Below, in pieces: positions 36,080 through 45,047 of a DNA stretch of 64,000 bases (positions are counted from its first letter, which is position 1; every line of letters begins with the position of its first letter). Source of the DNA: Actinomycetota bacterium (lineage in GTDB: Bacteria; Actinomycetota; Actinomycetes; Nanopelagicales; Nanopelagicaceae); assembly GCA_026392825.1 (NCBI GenBank), contig JAPLBF010000007.1:52979-116978 (forward strand), written 5' to 3'. The notes under the pieces were generated by a model. That model searched no databases and was not told the origin of the DNA. It worked only from the letters and a program-made list of their open reading frames with translations. The position numbers were made by a program, and so were the translations under genes.

Positions 36080-37968
36080 TTTTTTCGTTCCGTATCCTTT
36101 GCCGCTAATGAAGTTAAGTAGGCATTATATTGAGCAAGTTCATCAGGTTCACCCATCGCAGCCAGGCGCGCTTCGTTGCGATCTATGCGTTTGGTTTCCC
36201 GCTTATCCTCACGCATCCACTGAATAAAGGTGGCGACCAGCGCTAGCAAAATTGGAATTTCCCCCATCGCCCAAGCGATTGAGCCGCCCGCGCGCTGATC
36301 CGCAAGCAGATCGAGATTCCACGGTGTTTGTAACGATGCAAAATATCCTTGATCAATCACGGTAGAAGTTGAGAGCAAAGCTACTGCGAAGAAGGCGTGG
36401 ATACTCATCGCCGCAAAGAGGATAACTATTCGAACGATATGCGGAACTTTTCTCGGGTTGGGATCGATCCCAATAATCACGTGGAAGAAGAGTATTCCGG
36501 CTAAAAGAAAATGCACATTCATAACCAAGTGGCCAAGGTGTGATGGCATCATAGTTCCAAATAACGGCGTCATATAAAGTGCAAAGAGTGAGCCATCAAA
36601 TAGCGCCAAGATAACAACTGGATTTGTAAAGATGCCAGCTGGTTTGGAATGCAATAAAGAGATCAGTGTTCCACGCACACCTCGTTCTTCTAGGGTTCTT
36701 CCTTGTGGCAAAGTGCGCAGCGCCAAAGTAATAGGAGCACCAAGAACAATTCCGATTGGCGCAATCATGCCTAAAGCCATGTGCGCAACCATGTGATACT
36801 CAAATGAGAATTTGGCGTAAACGCCTAAGCCACCACTTGTTGCGTAATCTATAAAACTAATTCCGATAGCAAATGCGACAGTGCGACCTACTGGCCATTT
36901 ATCGCCACGGCGCGACAAGATAACAACACCTTTTATATATAACGCGACTGCAGTTATCAACACGGCGATCATTAAGGCATCTGGGTCGTACAGTGAAATT
37001 AGGCGCCACAGATTTGGTGGTGGTGGAGTTGCAATTCCTGCGATAGCTAAACCAGGATCCAAAATTTCGCTTTCAGCACGCAATGGTGGAGCCATATTTG
37101 ATAGACGAGAACCAACCAGCACGGCAACGAGCATGATGCTCACTTCAACAATTAGCAGACGAGTTAGATTTTTGAAAGTGATCTGCAATTTGCCAGATAA
37201 GTGTTTGCGGTTTAGATATCCAAAATAAATTAATACCGCGGTGATAACCACTTTGAGAATTACCAATCGGGCATAGTTTGAACCCCAAGCGCTCTGAAAA
37301 TTCAGCCGAGCCCAAGCATTTGCGCTGCCGCTGGCCACAACTGCAATAACCGACCAGAGCGCCAGTGCGCTAAAGCGCGGCAAAGCGACGGCGCGGTCAG
37401 CAGCGGAGAGAACTGTTATTGCAATTAACCCACCGACCCAGAAAGTTAGTGAAACAACGTGCACAATTAATGAACCAATAGCTAAAGCGTGTGAGCCGCT
37501 GGAGGCGGAGTGGCTAGCGAATATCGGTGCGATTACTGCAACTAAAGATAAAAGCAGAAGTGCGTTAGTGGCCGCAACTGTACGAACGCGAGTAACTAGT
37601 AGACAGACAATCAGCGCCAGGCAAAGCTGGGTAAACATGTATTTACCAAGGTCAATCTGAGAAACAAAGGAGCGCAGCGAGTTTCCATCGAGGGCACCTG
37701 TAAGGGATGTTCCAAGAATGTTTGCCAAGGTTGTCAAAATATTTAGACCCTGTCCTAGCACCCAGACAAGTGAAGTTATCGCCGCAAAATTTCGCAGCTC
37801 CTGGGCAGACTTAGACAATTTCCCAGCATCATCGATTAGAAAAAACGCCATCGCCAATAAGAGGCCGACCGTTGCAAAACTGGCGGTAAGTGAAATGAAC
37901 TTACCAACTGTGGTCAACAAAGAAATCAGTGGACCAGCAGAATTTAGATCTGCTGCCAGAAAGGTCAT
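36076..37968 (-). CDS. CopD / CtaG (caa3 assembly) fusion membrane protein
   Basis: A 630-residue polytopic membrane protein. The N-terminal half (about residues 1-310) is a CopD copper-resistance domain (HVVSLTFWVGGLIAITVL, then LVILKVVITAVLIYFGYLNRKHL); the C-terminal half (about 330-600) is a caa3_CtaG domain with FEYHMVAHMALGMIAPIGIVLGAPITLALR and HLGHLVMNVHFLLAGILFFHVIIGIDP, whose histidines are placed to bind copper. Such fusions are common in Actinobacteria and are tied to copper delivery to cytochrome c oxidase. A charged C-terminal tail follows. It overlaps copC by 4 nt upstream and the acyl-CoA dehydrogenase by 4 nt downstream. Confidence 0.9.
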   Translation of the reverse strand: MTFLAADLNSAGPLISLLTTVGKFISLTASFATVGLLLAMAFFLIDDAGKLSKSAQELRNFAAITSLVWVLGQGLNILTTLANILGTSLTGALDGNSLRSFVSQIDLGKYMFTQLCLALIVCLLVTRVRTVAATNALLLLSLVAVIAPIFASHSASSGSHALAIGSLIVHVVSLTFWVGGLIAITVLSAADRAVALPRFSALALWSVIAVVASGSANAWARLNFQSAWGSNYARLVILKVVITAVLIYFGYLNRKHLSGKLQITFKNLTRLLIVEVSIMLVAVLVGSRLSNMAPPLRAESEILDPGLAIAGIATPPPPNLWRLISLYDPDALMIAVLITAVALYIKGVVILSRRGDKWPVGRTVAFAIGISFIDYATSGGLGVYAKFSFEYHMVAHMALGMIAPIGIVLGAPITLALRTLPQGRTLEERGVRGTLISLLHSKPAGIFTNPVVILALFDGSLFALYMTPLFGTMMPSHLGHLVMNVHFLLAGILFFHVIIGIDPNPRKVPHIVRIVILFAAMSIHAFFAVALLSTSTVIDQGYFASLQTPWNLDLLADQRAGGSIAWAMGEIPILLALVATFIQWMREDKRETKRIDRNEARLAAMGEPDELAQYNAYLTSLAAKDTERKK

Positions 37969-38480
37969 CGCTCTTTAAATATCTTTCGAGCGTAAAGTGC
38001 CAGCGTGACTAGTACAACAAAGGAGGCAACGAGTAATCCGATCACAAACAGGTTTGTTCCGAAATCACTTCCTTCTACCTTCGCTGGTGTTGAAGGTACA
38101 ACTTCTTCTGGTGTAGAAATCGACGGCGTGGAGAAAATAAAATTGAAGGATCCAACCAGTGGAACATCCATTTCAGAGATGATGTTGTAACTAACTTTAT
38201 AAGTTCCAGAATCGGTGATTGGCTTCATTCCAACAATGATGTCGTTGCCAGCAACGGTTAGAGTTCCATCATCTACGCGTCGTCCGGCTGGGTCAGTAAC
38301 TGTGATTTCATTTCCCATATCCATCGGTGTTATCTCAACCGAAATTGTTACCGCACTTGGCGCAACTTTTAACGTTGCTCCCGCGATTGGAGAAGTTGCA
38401 ACAAGTGAATTTGCCAAGGCAGGGCCTGTCATCAATACAGACATTCCAATTGCGCCAATAAGTGCCGCAATACGCTTCAC
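37965..38480 (-). CDS. CopC-like membrane-anchored protein lacking the usual copper histidines
   Basis: A 171-residue exported protein: signal peptide (MKRIAALIGAIGMSVLMTGPALA), a CopC-type beta-sandwich (SLVATSPIAGATLKVAPSAVTISVEI...GTYKVSYNIISEMDVPLVGSFNFIF), a Pro-rich linker and a C-terminal membrane helix (NLFVIGLLVASFVVLVTLALYA). Normal CopC proteins begin the mature chain with His and have a DxH pair before the last strand; here these positions are Asn and Met-Asp-Val. A Met-rich MDMG segment remains. It begins the copC-copD/ctaG-acyl-CoA dehydrogenase operon. GTG start. Confidence 0.85.
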   Translation of the reverse strand: MKRIAALIGAIGMSVLMTGPALANSLVATSPIAGATLKVAPSAVTISVEITPMDMGNEITVTDPAGRRVDDGTLTVAGNDIIVGMKPITDSGTYKVSYNIISEMDVPLVGSFNFIFSTPSISTPEEVVPSTPAKVEGSDFGTNLFVIGLLVASFVVLVTLALYARKIFKER

Positions 38481-38591
38481 TTTAAACCTGCCTTCGCTGC
38501 GAGAGTGGTCTCAATTCGCCTCTATAGTCTCACTTCCTTAGACTTATCCACTAGCCCCCAGGGATGTGATTTAGGAAAGGAGTGAGCACAA

Positions 38592-38807
38592 GTGCCAACG
38601 TACCAATACCAATGTTCTGCCTGTGAACACGCCTTCGAAGCCTTTCAAAGCTTTTCTGATGACCCGCTGACTGTTTGCCCTGAATGTAAGGGCGAAGTTC
38701 GTAAAGTTTATTCGGCGGTTGGAGTCGTATTTAAAGGATCTGGTTTTTATAAAACAGATTCAGCAGCAAAGCCTGCAAAACCAGCAACACCTGCAAAATC
38801 TGAGTAA
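38592..38807 (+). CDS. FmdB family zinc-ribbon protein
   Basis: A 71-residue protein with the FmdB/CxxC ribbon: MPTYQYQCSACEHAFEAFQSF, CPECKGEVRKVYSAVGVVFKGSGFYKTD. Two CxxC pairs should hold one zinc. The C-terminus is a short Lys/Pro/Ala-rich tail. It is proposed to act as a small regulatory protein in the family's founding operon, but its function in Actinobacteria is unknown. GTG start with the strong site GGAAAGGAG upstream. A homologue lies close to the 5-FCL gene in mycobacteria as well. Confidence 0.9.
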   Translation: MPTYQYQCSACEHAFEAFQSFSDDPLTVCPECKGEVRKVYSAVGVVFKGSGFYKTDSAAKPAKPATPAKSE

Positions 38808-38921
38808 TTACTCGTCGTGATGTGGCGGCTTATCCGCTTTGATATCTGCATCACGTTTTAGATCATTATCCTCACGTGGATCTCGCTCATCTTCAGTTGT
38901 CGCTGGGAATAATTCGCTCAT
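38808..38921 (-). CDS. Possible small acidic protein, 37 residues
   Basis: A minus-strand frame from ATG at 38921 to TAA at 38808 encodes 37 residues, very rich in Asp, Glu, Lys and Arg (MSELFPATTEDERDPREDND, ending KPPHHDE). The composition is clearly biased and the frame fills the gap between fmdB and the MMPL gene, stopping right beside the fmdB stop. Small acidic proteins ending in a PPH-type motif occur in Actinobacteria as far as I recall. No ribosome binding site is evident. Coding status is uncertain. Confidence 0.45.
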   Translation of the reverse strand: MSELFPATTEDERDPREDNDLKRDADIKADKPPHHDE

Positions 38922-38945
38922 AATAATTACATAGTACATACTTAT

Positions 38946-41057
38946 GTGGTGTTTATGCGACTTGGATCATTTATTGTTCGCCGCCGTAAGAGTGTTTTGA
39001 TCACCTACATCATCGCAATTCTTGTAGCAGGCGCGATTGGATCACTCTCCTTTAGCCGCCTTGATTCGGGTGGATATTCCGATCTAAATTCGGAATCAGC
39101 TAAGGCCGCTAAATACATAACTGATACCTTTAAAGTTCAAGATCCGGTTGCGATTCTTGTCGTAGATGCGGGTTCACGTTCTGTTGACGATCCTAACGTG
39201 GCGAGTGAAGCGACATCTTTGGAGAAAGAAATCACTGCTACAAAAGGAATTAGTCGAACTCTCTCTTATTGGTCAACTGGTGGAGCGCCTAATCTGGCTT
39301 CTTCTGATCGTAAAGCTGCCTTTCTATTTATCTATGCCGATATCGAAAATTATGATTTTGAAGGATACGGTGCCGTCGGCAAAACAATTTCTGAAAACTT
39401 CGATGGTAAATACAAATCGCTTGATGTATATGCCGGAGGCGGAGCAGTCGTTACAAATGCGATTAACTCCAAAATTAAGACTGACCTTTTATTGGCTGAA
39501 GGAATAGCAATTCCGTTGACTTTTATCTTGCTCGCTTTTGTCTTCGGCGCACTTGTTGCATCAGCGATGCCACTTGTCGTTGGAGTTGGTGCAATTCTCG
39601 GCTCGTTCTTCCTCACATATCTACTTACACAAGTAACTGATGTGAGCGTATTTGCGCTCAATCTCATTACCGGATTGGGCTTAGGGCTCGGTATTGATTA
39701 CGCACTTCTCATGGTCAATCGCTTCCGAGAAGAGATGCACAATGGAAAGAGCATCGAAGAAAGCGCAATTATCACTGTGGGGACAGCGGGCAAGACAGTC
39801 TTTTACTCCGGTCTGACGGTAATGGTCACACTCAGCGCGCTTTTACTCTTCCCGCTGAACTTCCTTAAATCGTTTGGTTATGCCGGAGTAATCGTCACAC
39901 TCTTTGCAATCTTTGGTGCGCTAATTCCGCTACCTGCGCTTCTGGCAATCCTAGGTAAGCGCGTAAATAAAGGAGTTATTCGTAAAAGTGGACTGACACC
40001 GAAAGATGATGGGCGTTGGGCAAAAACTGCACGCACCGTGATGGCGCGTCCAGTTCCGATAGTCGCTGGCTCGCTTGCACTTCTAACTGTTATGGCGTTG
40101 CCAATAGCAAATATCGCCTTTGCACAAGTTGATTCGCGCGTACTGCCAGCATCTGATCGTGCAGCAATTAGTTCTCAGGTAATCGAAGATCGATTCGCAA
40201 GTTTTGAGGGTAGCCCCATTGAAGTAATTCTTCCCGATGGCGTTGGTCGTGAAAGTTCTCTCAACTCATTTTTAACGCAAGCGAAATCCGTTGATGGAAT
40301 TACGCGCGTGGGTGAACTTGAGTACTCTGGAAAAGATATCCGGGTACAAGTTATTCCTGGCACAAGTTCAAGATCACTTGATGCCGAAAGGCTTATCAAA
40401 GAATTACGGGCACTTGATAAACCCGAGGGTCTTCTCATAGGTGGAGTTGCAGCCGACTTCACTGATTCGCAAGGTGGCATAGCTCGCACACTTCCATGGG
40501 CACTTGGTTGGGTCGGCATTGCAGTTTTCATTCTCATCTTTGTTTTCACGGGATCCATAATCTTGCCGATTAAGGCAGTTCTTCTCAATGGCTTATCTCT
40601 CGTTGCCACACTGGGTGTCATCACGTGGATCTTTATTGATGGAAATCTCAAGTGGCTCGTAGGTGATTTCACAGTTACCGGCACGCTAGATACCGGTTCG
40701 GTAATTTTGGTAGCAGTTGTTGTCTTTGGTCTCTCAATGGATTACGAACTCTTCTTACTTTCTCGCATTCGTGAAGAACATTTGTCGGGCAAGAGCAATA
40801 TTGAATCCGTTGCAGTAGGTCTGCAGCGCTCGGCTCGAATTATTACCGCAGCGGCCCTTCTGCTGGCCGTTGTATTCGCAGCTTTCATGACAAGTGGAGT
40901 CACATCTATCAAAATGCTTGGCTTTGGAGTCTCCTTCGCGGTCCTTCTGGATGCAACTCTGATTCGTGCACTTCTGGTCCCTGCCCTAATGCGCTTATTT
41001 GGTGAACGTAACTGGTGGGCGCCTAAGAGTCTTCGTAGATTTACTCTCACTCACTAA
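38946..41057 (+). CDS. MMPL/RND-family membrane transporter
   Basis: A 703-residue transporter of the MMPL branch of RND exporters, with two repeats of one helix, a large outer domain and five helices. Motifs: MRLGSFIVRRRKSVLITYIIAI at the N-terminus, GLGLGIDYALLMVNRFREEMHNGKS (helix 4, proton relay Asp-Tyr) and FGLSMDYELFLLSRIREEHLSGKS (helix 10, same pair). Mycobacterial members export lipids; the substrate here is unknown. The start may be GTG at 38946 or ATG at 38955. An imperfect palindrome (ACATAGTACATACTTATGT) covers 38929-38947 and could be an operator. Confidence 0.88.
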   Translation: MVFMRLGSFIVRRRKSVLITYIIAILVAGAIGSLSFSRLDSGGYSDLNSESAKAAKYITDTFKVQDPVAILVVDAGSRSVDDPNVASEATSLEKEITATKGISRTLSYWSTGGAPNLASSDRKAAFLFIYADIENYDFEGYGAVGKTISENFDGKYKSLDVYAGGGAVVTNAINSKIKTDLLLAEGIAIPLTFILLAFVFGALVASAMPLVVGVGAILGSFFLTYLLTQVTDVSVFALNLITGLGLGLGIDYALLMVNRFREEMHNGKSIEESAIITVGTAGKTVFYSGLTVMVTLSALLLFPLNFLKSFGYAGVIVTLFAIFGALIPLPALLAILGKRVNKGVIRKSGLTPKDDGRWAKTARTVMARPVPIVAGSLALLTVMALPIANIAFAQVDSRVLPASDRAAISSQVIEDRFASFEGSPIEVILPDGVGRESSLNSFLTQAKSVDGITRVGELEYSGKDIRVQVIPGTSSRSLDAERLIKELRALDKPEGLLIGGVAADFTDSQGGIARTLPWALGWVGIAVFILIFVFTGSIILPIKAVLLNGLSLVATLGVITWIFIDGNLKWLVGDFTVTGTLDTGSVILVAVVVFGLSMDYELFLLSRIREEHLSGKSNIESVAVGLQRSARIITAAALLLAVVFAAFMTSGVTSIKMLGFGVSFAVLLDATLIRALLVPALMRLFGERNWWAPKSLRRFTLTH

Positions 41058-41064
41058 GAGGGCT

Positions 41065-41070
41065 TACCCT
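41065..41070 (+). promoter_or_regulatory. Candidate -10 box of a leaderless purU transcript
   Basis: TACCCT (TANNNT) is followed by exactly 6 nt and then the ATG of purU; no Shine-Dalgarno sequence lies in between. Confidence 0.45.
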
Positions 41071-41076
41071 TAAGCC

Positions 41077-41916
41077 ATGGATCTCATCGCAACTCTGCAA
41101 TGCACAGATCAACCTGGCATAGTCCACGCGATGACGAGCGCAGTTCTTAACTGCGGCGGAAATATTATTGAGAATCAGCAATACACCGATCACACGACAA
41201 ATACTTTTGTTATGCGCACTCGCTTTGAAACTTCACAGGGAATGGCGGCAGCGCAAACAAGTCTCAACGGCGAGTTAGGAAAGTTCTCTCCCGCTCTGCA
41301 CATTCGTGAGACCGCTAATAAACCTCGCGCCCTGATCTTGGTAACCAAAGAGAGCCACTGTCTGCGCGACCTTATCTATTTGCTTGAACTTGGCGAACTT
41401 CCAATCGAAATCCCACTGGTGGTTTCCAACCGTGAAGACCTAAAGCAACTTGTTGAATCACACGGCATTCCATTTATGTACCTACCAATTGACTCAAGCA
41501 ACAAAATCGCGCAAGAAAAAATCCTTATCGCGAAGATGAACGAGTTAAAGATAGATTTCGTGGTTTTGGCACGTTATATGCAAATCTTGTCAGCAGACTT
41601 CTGTAACGCTATGCCTGGAAAGATCATCAACATTCATCACTCTTTCTTACCCGGATTTAAAGGCGCCAAGCCTTATCACCAAGCGCACGAGCGCGGCGTA
41701 AAGATCATTGGCGCAACTGCGCACTTTGTTACTGCTGATTTAGATGAAGGCCCAATCATTGAACAAGATGTTGCCCACGTAACTCATTCCTCTACTCCAG
41801 ATGAGTTAATTGCTCTTGGTCGCGATATCGAAAGACGAGTTCTTGCAAAAGCGGTAAAACTCTTTGCCGAAGATCGCATCTTCATTGTTGGACAGCGCAC
41901 AATAATTTTTAGTTAG
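41077..41916 (+). CDS. purU: Formyltetrahydrofolate deformylase
   Basis: A 279-residue enzyme that hydrolyses 10-formyl-THF to THF and formate, balancing one-carbon pools. The N-terminal ACT domain (IATLQCTDQPGIVHAMTSAVLNCGGNIIENQQYTD) gives allosteric control in E. coli by Met and Gly; the formyltransferase-fold C-terminal domain has VLARYMQILSADFC, the catalytic NIHHSFLPGFKGAKPYHQA and GATAHFVTADLDEGPIIEQDV. Length is normal. It starts 19 nt after the MMPL gene but probably has its own promoter. Confidence 0.95.
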   Translation: MDLIATLQCTDQPGIVHAMTSAVLNCGGNIIENQQYTDHTTNTFVMRTRFETSQGMAAAQTSLNGELGKFSPALHIRETANKPRALILVTKESHCLRDLIYLLELGELPIEIPLVVSNREDLKQLVESHGIPFMYLPIDSSNKIAQEKILIAKMNELKIDFVVLARYMQILSADFCNAMPGKIINIHHSFLPGFKGAKPYHQAHERGVKIIGATAHFVTADLDEGPIIEQDVAHVTHSSTPDELIALGRDIERRVLAKAVKLFAEDRIFIVGQRTIIFS

Positions 41917-41929
41917 TTTTACTTATTTG

Positions 41930-42002
41930 TGTCCCCGGCGGGAGTTGAACCTGCGACCTACCGCTTAGGAGGCGGTTGCTCTATCCACTGAGCTACGGGG
42001 AC
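41930..42002 (-). tRNA. tRNA-Arg (CCU anticodon)
   Basis: A 73-nt cloverleaf on the minus strand: acceptor GTCCCCG/CGGGGAC, D arm GCTC...GAGC, anticodon stem ACCGC/GCGGT with loop CTCCTAA (anticodon CCU, codon AGG), T loop TTCAACT between GCAGG-like arms, discriminator A, CCA not encoded. Confidence 0.94.
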
Positions 42003-42105
42003 TTACGGGAAAATCAATTTAACTTGGCAAAGGTTATCTCTATCGCTAACCTAGGTGTAACACGCTCAATATCGGTCGTGTGGATTAGAAAATGAAAGGC
42101 CACCC

Positions 42106-43347
42106 ATGAAAGCGCTCGTTATCGGCGCAGGCGGAGTTGGCAGGGCAATTGCAAATATCGCATCTCGTCGTCCATTTATTACATCGATGGTTATCGCAGA
42201 TCGCAACCTGTCACGCGCAGAAGATGCTGTAGCAAGAGTTAAAGACCCTCGTTTTTCTGCAGCTGAAGTAAATGCTGCAGAGTTAGAAGATATCCGCTCC
42301 TTAATTCGTAAGGCCAACCCAGATATCGTTATCAACGCTGTAGATCCTCGCTTTGTTATGCCAATCTTTTTGGCATGTGAAATTGAAAATAAGAATTACA
42401 TGGATATGGCGATGTCGTTATCTCGTCCACATCCGCATTACCCAAATTCTGAAACCGGTGTGAAGCTGGGTGATGAACAATTTGCGCGCGACTGGAACTG
42501 GTGCGAACGAGGTATTTACGCGCTAGTCGGTATGGGTATTGAACCTGGGATGAGCGATGTTTTTGCAAAGTATGCATCGGAGCATCTCTTCTCACGTATC
42601 GATGAAATTACCGTTCTGGATGGATCCAATCTTGTCGTTGAAGGTGCTGATTTTGCGCCATCATTTTCTATCTGGACAACAATTGAAGAGTGTTTAAATC
42701 CACCTTTGGTTTGGGAAGATGGTCGCGGCTGGTTCACTACCGAACCATTTAGCGAGCTTGAAGTCTTTGGCTTTCCAGAAGGAATTGGACCGGTTGAGTG
42801 TGTGAATGTGGAGCACGAAGAGGTTGTTCTGATTCCGCAGAAAGTCGACGCTAAGAAAGTTAATTTCAAGTATGGACTTGGCGCACAATTCATCACAACT
42901 TTAAAGACAATACATATGCTGGGATTAGATCGTAAAGAAACGGTTGAAGTTCAAGGTCATTCAGTATCACCACGAGATTTATTGGCGGCATCACTTCCTG
43001 ATCCAGCAACGCTTGGTTCACGCATGAAAGGTAAGACTTGCGCAGGAACCCTGGTAAAGGGTTTGGACAAAAACAGTAAGCCTTACGCTTGTTACATATA
43101 CAACGTTGTTGATAATCAATGGTCTATGGCTAACTATGGTGATCAAGCAGTTGTTTGGCAGACCGCAATCAATCCAGTGATTGCCATGGAACTCTTACAT
43201 AACGGAACTTGGAAACCCGAAGGCGTAAACGGTCCAGAATGGTTTGCAGCTAAGCCCTTCCTTGATCTTCTGGAGCAATACGGAACCAGCTGGCACATTC
43301 GTGAAGAATCAAGCACGGGTATCTCGGTTGAGGAGTTAGCCATTTAA
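42106..43347 (+). CDS. Saccharopine dehydrogenase family protein
   Basis: A 413-residue NAD(P)-dependent oxidoreductase. The Rossmann start MKALVIGAGGVGRAIANIASRR and the block PDIVINAVDPRFVMPIFLACEIENKNYMDMA place it in the saccharopine dehydrogenase / carboxynorspermidine synthase group, with GMGIEPGMSDVFAKYA as the next conserved block. Members make polyamines (carboxyspermidine) or lysine-pathway compounds by reductive coupling of an amine and aspartate semialdehyde or a keto acid; which applies here is not clear. AAAGG ribosome binding site. It lies 16 nt upstream of the ChoD-like gene, so both may share a transcript. Confidence 0.85.
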   Translation: MKALVIGAGGVGRAIANIASRRPFITSMVIADRNLSRAEDAVARVKDPRFSAAEVNAAELEDIRSLIRKANPDIVINAVDPRFVMPIFLACEIENKNYMDMAMSLSRPHPHYPNSETGVKLGDEQFARDWNWCERGIYALVGMGIEPGMSDVFAKYASEHLFSRIDEITVLDGSNLVVEGADFAPSFSIWTTIEECLNPPLVWEDGRGWFTTEPFSELEVFGFPEGIGPVECVNVEHEEVVLIPQKVDAKKVNFKYGLGAQFITTLKTIHMLGLDRKETVEVQGHSVSPRDLLAASLPDPATLGSRMKGKTCAGTLVKGLDKNSKPYACYIYNVVDNQWSMANYGDQAVVWQTAINPVIAMELLHNGTWKPEGVNGPEWFAAKPFLDLLEQYGTSWHIREESSTGISVEELAI

Positions 43348-43363
43348 TAAGTGGTGATCCCAA

Positions 43364-45037
43364 ATGGCTAAGCAACTGCAATTTGATGTCGTAGTAATTG
43401 GATCAGGTTTTGGTGGCTCGGTTACGGCGCTGAGATTGCGTGAAAAAGGCTATTCCGTTGCGGTCTTGGAGGCGGGCAAAAGATTTGCAGATAAAGACTT
43501 TCCGAAGACTTCATGGCGGGTAAATAAGTTTCTATTTGCGCCGCAGTTTGGTTGCTACGGAATTCAGCGAATTCATTTTCTACCGGATGTTTTAGTTCTT
43601 GCTGGAGCAGGTGTTGGTGGGGGTTCGTTGGTTTATGCAAATACCTTGTACCAACCAGGTGATAAATATTTTCAAGATCCGCAATGGGCAGATATCACTG
43701 ATTGGAAACGTGAGCTAGAGCCTTGGTATGACCAAGCGCGCCGAATGCTGGGAGTAGAAGAGAATCCTTACTTTTCTCCGAGCGATGCAGCAATGAAAAT
43801 TGCTGCGGAGAAAATGGGAGTCTCTGACACATTTAAAATGGCGCCACTAGGAATTTACTTTGGAGCGGGTGAAGGAAAGCCGGCGAGTGATCCTTATTTT
43901 GGTGGCAAAGGCCCAGATCGAGTTGGCTGCACAAATTGCGGCGAATGTATGACTGGCTGTCGCCACAACGCAAAAAACACCTTGCCAAAGAATTATTTGG
44001 GGCTGGCCGAAAGTGCCGGCGCTGAAGTGTTTCCAATGACAACAGTTACAGAATTTTCAGAACGCAGCGATGGCAAGTGGGAAGTTAAAACCATAAAAAC
44101 TGATAATTGGGATGGATCTCGCGGAACCACATTTATCGCTACAGATTTGGTTGTTGCAGCTGGCACGTTTAACACCCAGAAACTTCTGCATAAGATGAAG
44201 CGAAAGAATCTGCCCAATATCTCCGATCGATTAGGTGAATTGTCACGAACAAACAGCGAAGCGCTGACTGGTGCACTTATGAATAGCCGAGATATAGATT
44301 TCAGCCGCGGCGCTGCTATTACATCTTCTTTCTTCCCTGATGATAATACGCACGTTGAGCCAGTGCGTTATGGCAAAGGCAGCAACTTAATGGGGCTGCT
44401 ACAAACGATAATGACCAATGGATTTACCGGAAAAGAACGGCGCAAGCATTGGTTGAAGCAAGTTATTGCTCAGCCCTCCTTATTGGCGAGGCTTATTAAT
44501 GTGCGCCACTGGAGCGAGAAAACCGTGATTGCACTTGTGATGCAAGATGTTGATTCTTCGGTAACTGTTAAAGGAAAGCGCGGTATTTTCGGATTCAAGT
44601 TAACCTCCAAAAATGACAGTGAGCACCCGAATGCGACCTATATTCCTGCGGCCAATGAAGCAGTGCGCCACGTTGCAAATGAATATGGCGGAATTGCTGG
44701 CGGACATGTTGGTGATCTAATTAGTGCGCCATTTACTGCGCACTTTGTTGGCGGATGTGTAATTGGAAGCGATGTTAAATCTGGGGTAATCGATGCCTAC
44801 CATCGCGTCTTTAACTATCCGACTTTACATATCGTTGATGGTTCAACAATTACGGCTAACTTAGGAGTTAATCCATCTCTGACAATTACTGCTCAAGCGG
44901 AACGAGCAATGTCGCTTTGGCCGAATAAGGGTGAATTAGATAAGCGTCCCTCACAACGTGAGCCGTACAAGTATCTTCAAGCTATTAAACCGAATGATCC
45001 AGTTGTGCCAGTCGGTGCACACGGCGAACTTAGATAG
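43364..45037 (+). CDS. choD: GMC-type oxidoreductase, cholesterol-oxidase-like (ChoD)
   Basis: A 557-residue flavoprotein. The FAD loop VVVIGSGFGGSVTALRLREKGYSVAVLEAGKRF is followed by FGCYGIQRIHFLPDVLVLAGAGVGGGSLVYANTLY, the Cys cluster GCTNCGECMTGCRHNAKNTLPKNYLGLAE, AHFVGGCVIGSD and the C-terminal GVNPSLTITAQAERA. These agree block by block with mycobacterial ChoD as I recall it. Whether ChoD proteins truly oxidise cholesterol is disputed; a lipid or sterol-like alcohol is a fair guess. The Cys set (C-x2-C-x3-C) could hold an iron-sulfur cluster. An SDR gene follows after 10 nt, a natural partner for alcohol oxidation. Confidence 0.85.
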   Translation: MAKQLQFDVVVIGSGFGGSVTALRLREKGYSVAVLEAGKRFADKDFPKTSWRVNKFLFAPQFGCYGIQRIHFLPDVLVLAGAGVGGGSLVYANTLYQPGDKYFQDPQWADITDWKRELEPWYDQARRMLGVEENPYFSPSDAAMKIAAEKMGVSDTFKMAPLGIYFGAGEGKPASDPYFGGKGPDRVGCTNCGECMTGCRHNAKNTLPKNYLGLAESAGAEVFPMTTVTEFSERSDGKWEVKTIKTDNWDGSRGTTFIATDLVVAAGTFNTQKLLHKMKRKNLPNISDRLGELSRTNSEALTGALMNSRDIDFSRGAAITSSFFPDDNTHVEPVRYGKGSNLMGLLQTIMTNGFTGKERRKHWLKQVIAQPSLLARLINVRHWSEKTVIALVMQDVDSSVTVKGKRGIFGFKLTSKNDSEHPNATYIPAANEAVRHVANEYGGIAGGHVGDLISAPFTAHFVGGCVIGSDVKSGVIDAYHRVFNYPTLHIVDGSTITANLGVNPSLTITAQAERAMSLWPNKGELDKRPSQREPYKYLQAIKPNDPVVPVGAHGELR

Positions 45038-45047
45038 CGGAGGCGAT

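Noticed and set aside
43941..43985. Ferredoxin-type iron-sulfur domain in the ChoD-like protein
   Set aside because: The Cys set has only three close cysteines and belongs to the ChoD family itself, so no separate ferredoxin domain is called.
44958..45047. N-terminal extension of the SDR
   Set aside because: The first 30 codons of the long frame overlap the end of the ChoD-like gene; the ATG at 45048 has a strong ribosome binding site and starts the Rossmann fold.
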